A DNA stretch of 7,587 nt from Comamonadaceae bacterium. GTDB taxonomy: Bacteria; Pseudomonadota; Gammaproteobacteria; Burkholderiales; Burkholderiaceae_C. Under the pieces are notes generated by a model. That model ran no database searches. It worked only from the letters and a program-made list of their open reading frames with translations, and was not told the DNA's origin. The translations under genes and the position numbers were made by a program. Where the stretch lies: contig CANGMW010000126.1 of the NCBI GenBank assembly GCA_947454695.1, forward strand, positions 1 through 7,587. The letters are read 5' to 3'. Within the stretch, counting starts at the first letter, position 1; every line of letters begins with the position of its first letter. Below are positions 4,161-7,587 of this stretch, piece by piece.

Positions 4161-6593
4161 TCAGGTGCGCAGTCGCGCACCCACTTTGGACACCAAGTCA
4201 GACAGTACCGCTTGTACCGCCACTTCAATCTGCTCTTCGGTCAGCGTAGCGGTCTCGCTGTTCAACGTTAAGCGAACCGCCAGGCTCTTCTCATCCGCCG
4301 CCAAACCGGTGTTGGCCGCACTGGCTTTGGCCCGGTAAACGTCAAACAGAACAGCGTCGCGTAGCAATCCCTGAGCGGGTGCCTGGCGGATGGCGTTCAT
4401 CAACTCGGCATGGGTCACACGCTCGGCCACGATCACCGCGATATCGCGCTGCACCGATTGAAATTTGGCCACCGTGCTGAAAGCCGGCACCTCGCGCAGC
4501 AACACCGCATCGAGCTCCAATTCGAACATCACTGGCGCTTGTGCCAGCTCATAGCCTTGGCGCCACTGCGGGTGCAATTCCCCCACATAGCCGATGCTTT
4601 GACCGCCCAGCAACACGCGCGCGCAACGCCCCGGATGCATGGCGGGGTGCTCAGCTGACTCGAATTCAGGCTGTAAGGGCGCAAGCAAGGCTTGCACATC
4701 GCCTTTGACGTCGAAGTAATCCACGTTGCGTGCAACCTCACCCCATTGCAACGGGTCGCTGGCACCGTAGGCCAGACCTGCAACACGCATGGGTTGGTGG
4801 AACCCTTCCACCGTGGTGTCCGTGTTTTTGACGGTGGCATCTCGCAGGAAAACACGGCCGAGTTCAAACACGCGCACACGCTCCGTTTTGCGATCTAAGT
4901 TGAACTTGAGGACTTGCAACAAGGAGCCCAGCAACGAAGAGCGCATCACGCTCATCTGGCTGGCAATCGGATTGAGCAACTTGATGGGCGCGGCGTTACC
5001 CGCCAGTTCATGCTCCCAGCGTTCTTCCACAAAGCTGAAGTTGATGGTTTCCTGATAGCCCAACGCGGCTAAGCTGCGGCGCACCGCGAAAGGGCTGCGC
5101 TGCGCTTCGAGCCGCACTTTGGCCGATGTCGGCGCCAAGGGCGGCGTATGGGGCAACTGGTTGTAGCCCACCATGCGCGCCACTTCTTCGATCAGGTCTT
5201 CTTCAATTTGCAGATCGAAGCGGTACGACGGCGGCATGACCGTCAGGGTGCCCTCGCCCTGCGTCAGCGGCAAGCCCAAGCGGCTCAAGGCGTGGGCGCA
5301 CTGCGCTTGCGTCAGGGGCATGCCGATGATGCGCGCCGCACGAGCGACACGCAGCGTTACCGGCTGCGACTGCGGCAGCGCGGGCTGCAAGTCGTCAATG
5401 GGTCCGCACACGGTGGCCTCGGTACCGCAAATATCCACAATGAGTTGCGTGATGCGCTCGATGTGCTCAACGGTGAGCTGGGGATCGACGCCACGCTCAA
5501 AGCGGTGCCCGGCATCGGTGGAGAAGTTGTAGCGTCTTGAACGCCCGGCAATCGACTTGGGCCACCAAAAGGCCGCCTCGACGTAAATGCTGGTGGTGCT
5601 GTCGGACACCGCCGTGGCGTCGCCGCCCATGATGCCGGCGAGCGACTCGACCTGCACCTCATCGGCAATCACACCTACTTGCTCGTCCAGCGTCACGGTG
5701 TTGCCGTTGAGCAGCTTGAGTTGTTCGCCCGGCTTGCCCCAGCGCACATCCAGCGTGCCGTGGATTTTGTCGAGGTCAAAAATGTGCGAGGGACGACCGA
5801 ATTCGAACATCACGTAGTTGGAAATGTCCACCAGCGCGCTGACGCTGCGCTGGCCGCAACGGGCCAGTCGATCGACCATCCAGGCCGGTGTGCTGGCCTG
5901 GTGGTTGACGTTGCGAATGATGCGGCCGGAGAAGCGGCCACACAAATCGGGCGCACTCACACGTACGGCTTGTTTGTCTTGAATCTTCACGGGCACTGCG
6001 GGAAAACTCAGCGGCTTGAGCGGCGCGCCGGTCAGCGCGGCCACTTCACGTGCCACACCGTACACGCTCAAGCAATGCGCCAGATTGGGCGTGAGCTTCA
6101 AGGTGAACAGGGTGTCGTCCAGGTTCAGGTGCTCGCGGATGTCTTGGCCCAGGGGGGCATCAGCCGCCAGCTCCAGCAAACCGCCATGGTCTTCCGAGAG
6201 CTTGAGTTCACGCGCCGAGCACAGCATCCCCTGGCTTTCCACGCCGCGCAATTTGCCGACCTTGATCAGAAAAGGTTGGCCGTCTTCGCCCGGCGGCAAC
6301 TCGGCGCCCACCAGCGCGCAAGGAATTTTGATGCCTACGCGCGCATTGGGCGCACCGCAAACGATGTTGAGCAGCTCGCCCTGCCCCACGTCCACCTGGC
6401 ACACGCGCAGGCGGTCGGCGTTGGGATGTTGTTCGGCTTGCTTGATTTCACCCACCACGATGCGGGAGAAGGCCGGTGCAACCGGGCGCAGCTCCTCGAC
6501 TTCAAGACCCGCCATGGTCAGGGTGTCGGCCAGTTGCTGGGTGGTCAGGGGCGGATTACAAAATTCGCGCAGCCAAGATTCTGGAAATTGCAT
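4161..6593 (-). CDS. pheT: Phenylalanyl-tRNA synthetase beta subunit
   Basis: An 810-residue protein, the usual length for bacterial PheT. It pairs with PheS as an alpha2-beta2 enzyme that charges tRNA-Phe, recognises the tRNA and edits Tyr-tRNA-Phe. Domains in order: N-terminal helix (1-38); EMAP-II-like tRNA-binding OB fold (about 40-150, with HPNADRLRVCQVDVG at 56-70 and KVGKLRGVESQGMLCSARE at 111-129); B3/4 editing domain (about 215-390, including LVDISNYVMFEFGRPSHIFD at 254-273 and SLAGIMGG at 317-324); B5 domain (about 408-482, with the conserved acidic stretch YRFDLQIEEDLIEEVARMVG at 457-476); catalytic-like core (about 490-700); and the C-terminal ferredoxin-like anticodon-binding FDX-ACB domain (about 706-809). 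No domain is missing. It starts 18 bases after the pheS stop and ends 30 bases before ihfA. Its ribosome site is only a weak GAAGA, so translational coupling to pheS is plausible. Confidence 0.98.
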   Translation of the reverse strand: MQFPESWLREFCNPPLTTQQLADTLTMAGLEVEELRPVAPAFSRIVVGEIKQAEQHPNADRLRVCQVDVGQGELLNIVCGAPNARVGIKIPCALVGAELPPGEDGQPFLIKVGKLRGVESQGMLCSARELKLSEDHGGLLELAADAPLGQDIREHLNLDDTLFTLKLTPNLAHCLSVYGVAREVAALTGAPLKPLSFPAVPVKIQDKQAVRVSAPDLCGRFSGRIIRNVNHQASTPAWMVDRLARCGQRSVSALVDISNYVMFEFGRPSHIFDLDKIHGTLDVRWGKPGEQLKLLNGNTVTLDEQVGVIADEVQVESLAGIMGGDATAVSDSTTSIYVEAAFWWPKSIAGRSRRYNFSTDAGHRFERGVDPQLTVEHIERITQLIVDICGTEATVCGPIDDLQPALPQSQPVTLRVARAARIIGMPLTQAQCAHALSRLGLPLTQGEGTLTVMPPSYRFDLQIEEDLIEEVARMVGYNQLPHTPPLAPTSAKVRLEAQRSPFAVRRSLAALGYQETINFSFVEERWEHELAGNAAPIKLLNPIASQMSVMRSSLLGSLLQVLKFNLDRKTERVRVFELGRVFLRDATVKNTDTTVEGFHQPMRVAGLAYGASDPLQWGEVARNVDYFDVKGDVQALLAPLQPEFESAEHPAMHPGRCARVLLGGQSIGYVGELHPQWRQGYELAQAPVMFELELDAVLLREVPAFSTVAKFQSVQRDIAVIVAERVTHAELMNAIRQAPAQGLLRDAVLFDVYRAKASAANTGLAADEKSLAVRLTLNSETATLTEEQIEVAVQAVLSDLVSKVGARLRT

Positions 6594-6599
6594 AGTGTC

Positions 6600-6611
6600 T
6601 TCAGGCCTGAA
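6600..6611. repeat. 12-base perfect palindrome in the pheS-pheT gap
   Basis: TTCAGGCCTGAA is its own reverse complement and begins immediately after the pheS stop codon, filling two thirds of the 18-base gap before pheT. It has no loop, so as RNA it would form only a poor hairpin. It might weakly affect coupling of the two genes or be chance. Confidence 0.35.
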
Positions 6612-7587
6612 TCAGTTGAATTGCGACAAGAAACGGATATCACCGTCAAAGAACAGGCGCAAATCATTCACGCCGTAGCGCAGCATGGTCAGCCGGTCCG
6701 GGCCCATGCCAAAGGCAAAGCCGATGTACTTCTCGGGGTCCAGTCCCATATTGCGCACCACATTCGGGTGCACCTGGCCGGAGCCCGCCACCTCCAGCCA
6801 TCGACCCGCCAAGGGTCCGCTGGCGAATTGGATGTCGATCTCAGCGCTGGGTTCGGTGAAAGGGAAAAAGCTGGGACGGAAACGCAGCACCAAATCGTCA
6901 CTTTCAAAAAAGGTACGGCAGAAATCGGTGAAGATAAATTTCAGATCCTTGAAGCTCACGTTCTCGCCAATCCACAGGCCTTCGCACTGGTGAAACATGG
7001 GCGAATGGGTGGCATCGCTGTCCACGCGGTAGGTACGACCCGGTGCGATGACGCGAATCTCGGGCATGGGCTGGCCCGCATCGAGCGCTGCGCGGTGCCG
7101 CTTGACGTGCTGCACCGCGTGGCGGATTTGCATCGGGCTGGTGTGGGTGCGCAACAGGTTGGGGGCCGCTGCAGAACCGCCTTCTACATAGAAGGTGTCA
7201 TGCATAGAGCGGGCTGGATGGTCTTGCGGCGTGTTAAGCGCCGTGAAGTTGAACCAGTCGGACTCTATCTCGGGGCCTTGCGCCACTTCGAAACCCATGG
7301 AGCCAAAGATCGCTTCGATGCGCTCCAGCGTGAGCGAGACCGGATGCAGGCCGCCCGTGCAGCGTTGACGTCCGGGCAAGGTCACATCCAGTGCTTCGGC
7401 TTGCAGTTGCGCTTGCAACTCGGCCATTTGCAAGGCTTGGCGGCGCGCGTTGAGTGCGGCTTCAATCGCCTGCTTGGCCAGGTTGATGGCAGCGCCACGG
7501 GACTTCTTCTCGTCCACGCTCAAGGCAGCCATGCCTTTCATCAATTCAGTGATCTGACCGGCCTTGCCCAGAAATCGCGCCTTGGCG
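6612..7587 (-). CDS. pheS: Phenylalanyl-tRNA synthetase alpha subunit, 5' end cut by the window
   Basis: The last 324 residues of the catalytic subunit of phenylalanyl-tRNA synthetase, a class II enzyme. The frame stays open to the window edge (AKARFLGKAGQITELMKG...), so about 25 N-terminal residues lie outside. Residue numbers here count from the first complete codon (7586). An N-terminal helical arm that forms a coiled coil with tRNA occupies about 1-65. Motif 1 lies around GFEVAQGPEIESDWFNF (98-114). HTSPMQIR is at 148-155. Motif 2 includes GRTYRVDSDATHSPMFHQCE (183-202). FRPSFFPFTEPSAE (236-249) lines the phenylalanine pocket, and motif 3 is GFAFGMGPDR (289-298). The Ala in GFAFG corresponds to E. 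coli Ala294, which keeps the pocket specific for Phe, so the enzyme should be wild type. pheT follows after 18 bases. The pheST leader and any attenuator lie beyond the window. Confidence 0.97.
   Translation of the reverse strand, partial: AKARFLGKAGQITELMKGMAALSVDEKKSRGAAINLAKQAIEAALNARRQALQMAELQAQLQAEALDVTLPGRQRCTGGLHPVSLTLERIEAIFGSMGFEVAQGPEIESDWFNFTALNTPQDHPARSMHDTFYVEGGSAAAPNLLRTHTSPMQIRHAVQHVKRHRAALDAGQPMPEIRVIAPGRTYRVDSDATHSPMFHQCEGLWIGENVSFKDLKFIFTDFCRTFFESDDLVLRFRPSFFPFTEPSAEIDIQFASGPLAGRWLEVAGSGQVHPNVVRNMGLDPEKYIGFAFGMGPDRLTMLRYGVNDLRLFFDGDIRFLSQFN

Noticed and set aside
5148..5540. 130-codon plus-strand open frame antisense to the B5/B3-B4 region of pheT
   Set aside because: Gln/Arg/His-rich low-complexity translation with no domain; a shadow frame.
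6016..6678. 220-codon plus-strand open frame antisense to pheT and the end of pheS
   Set aside because: Ser/Arg/Pro-rich shadow of a high-GC gene; both pheT and pheS are full of conserved motifs in the other direction.
6612..7544. pheS starting inside the window at a TTG (7544) or ATG (7541)
   Set aside because: The frame continues upstream to the window edge with conserved PheS residues (RFLGKAGQITEL), so these codons are internal.
1..7587. CRISPR array, insertion sequence, toxin-antitoxin or phage-defence system
   Set aside because: No regularly spaced repeats, terminal inverted repeats, transposase motifs or paired small genes were seen on either strand.

Overview
The window looks like a chromosomal segment from a betaproteobacterium of the order Burkholderiales, most like Comamonadaceae (Rhodoferax/Polaromonas type). 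This rests on the gene order pheS, pheT, ihfA, a small MerR-type regulator gene and tRNA-Pro, which I know as a standard arrangement in that group. It is also supported by the fairly high GC of most genes and by recognisable protein sequences. No database search was run, so the taxonomic call is from memory.

Left half, plus strand (1-3015). The window opens inside the 3' end of a TRAP-transporter periplasmic substrate-binding protein gene, closed by a strong intrinsic terminator at 510-538. Three genes follow: a zinc-ribbon NUDIX hydrolase (557-1102), a GT-B-like putative glycosyltransferase with lower GC (1158-2378), and a small membrane protein with an N-terminal zinc ribbon and an RDD domain (2419-3015). 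Nothing visible ties these into one pathway. They look like an unrelated set of accessory and housekeeping genes lying side by side.

Junction (3016-3113). The two gene sets converge here. The short intergenic stretch holds a long hairpin that ends in a T-run on the minus strand and terminates the tRNA transcript. A second, mutually exclusive inverted repeat overlaps it.

Right half, minus strand (3114-7587). Read in the direction of transcription, this is pheS (5' end cut by the window edge), pheT, ihfA, a MerR-family regulator gene and tRNA-Pro(GGG). PheS and PheT form the alpha2-beta2 phenylalanyl-tRNA synthetase. IhfA is the alpha subunit of the integration host factor DNA-bending protein. 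The spacings of 18 and 30 bases between pheS, pheT and ihfA suggest one operon. The MerR gene follows after 114 bases and could have its own promoter. The tRNA has a perfect TATAAT just upstream.

I found no mobile element, CRISPR array, defence or toxin system, or biosynthetic cluster, and I do not think the window contains an exciting undescribed system. The items most worth a second look are the orphan glycosyltransferase-like gene, the overlapping hairpins at the convergent junction, and a 21-base-spaced direct repeat upstream of the MerR gene.
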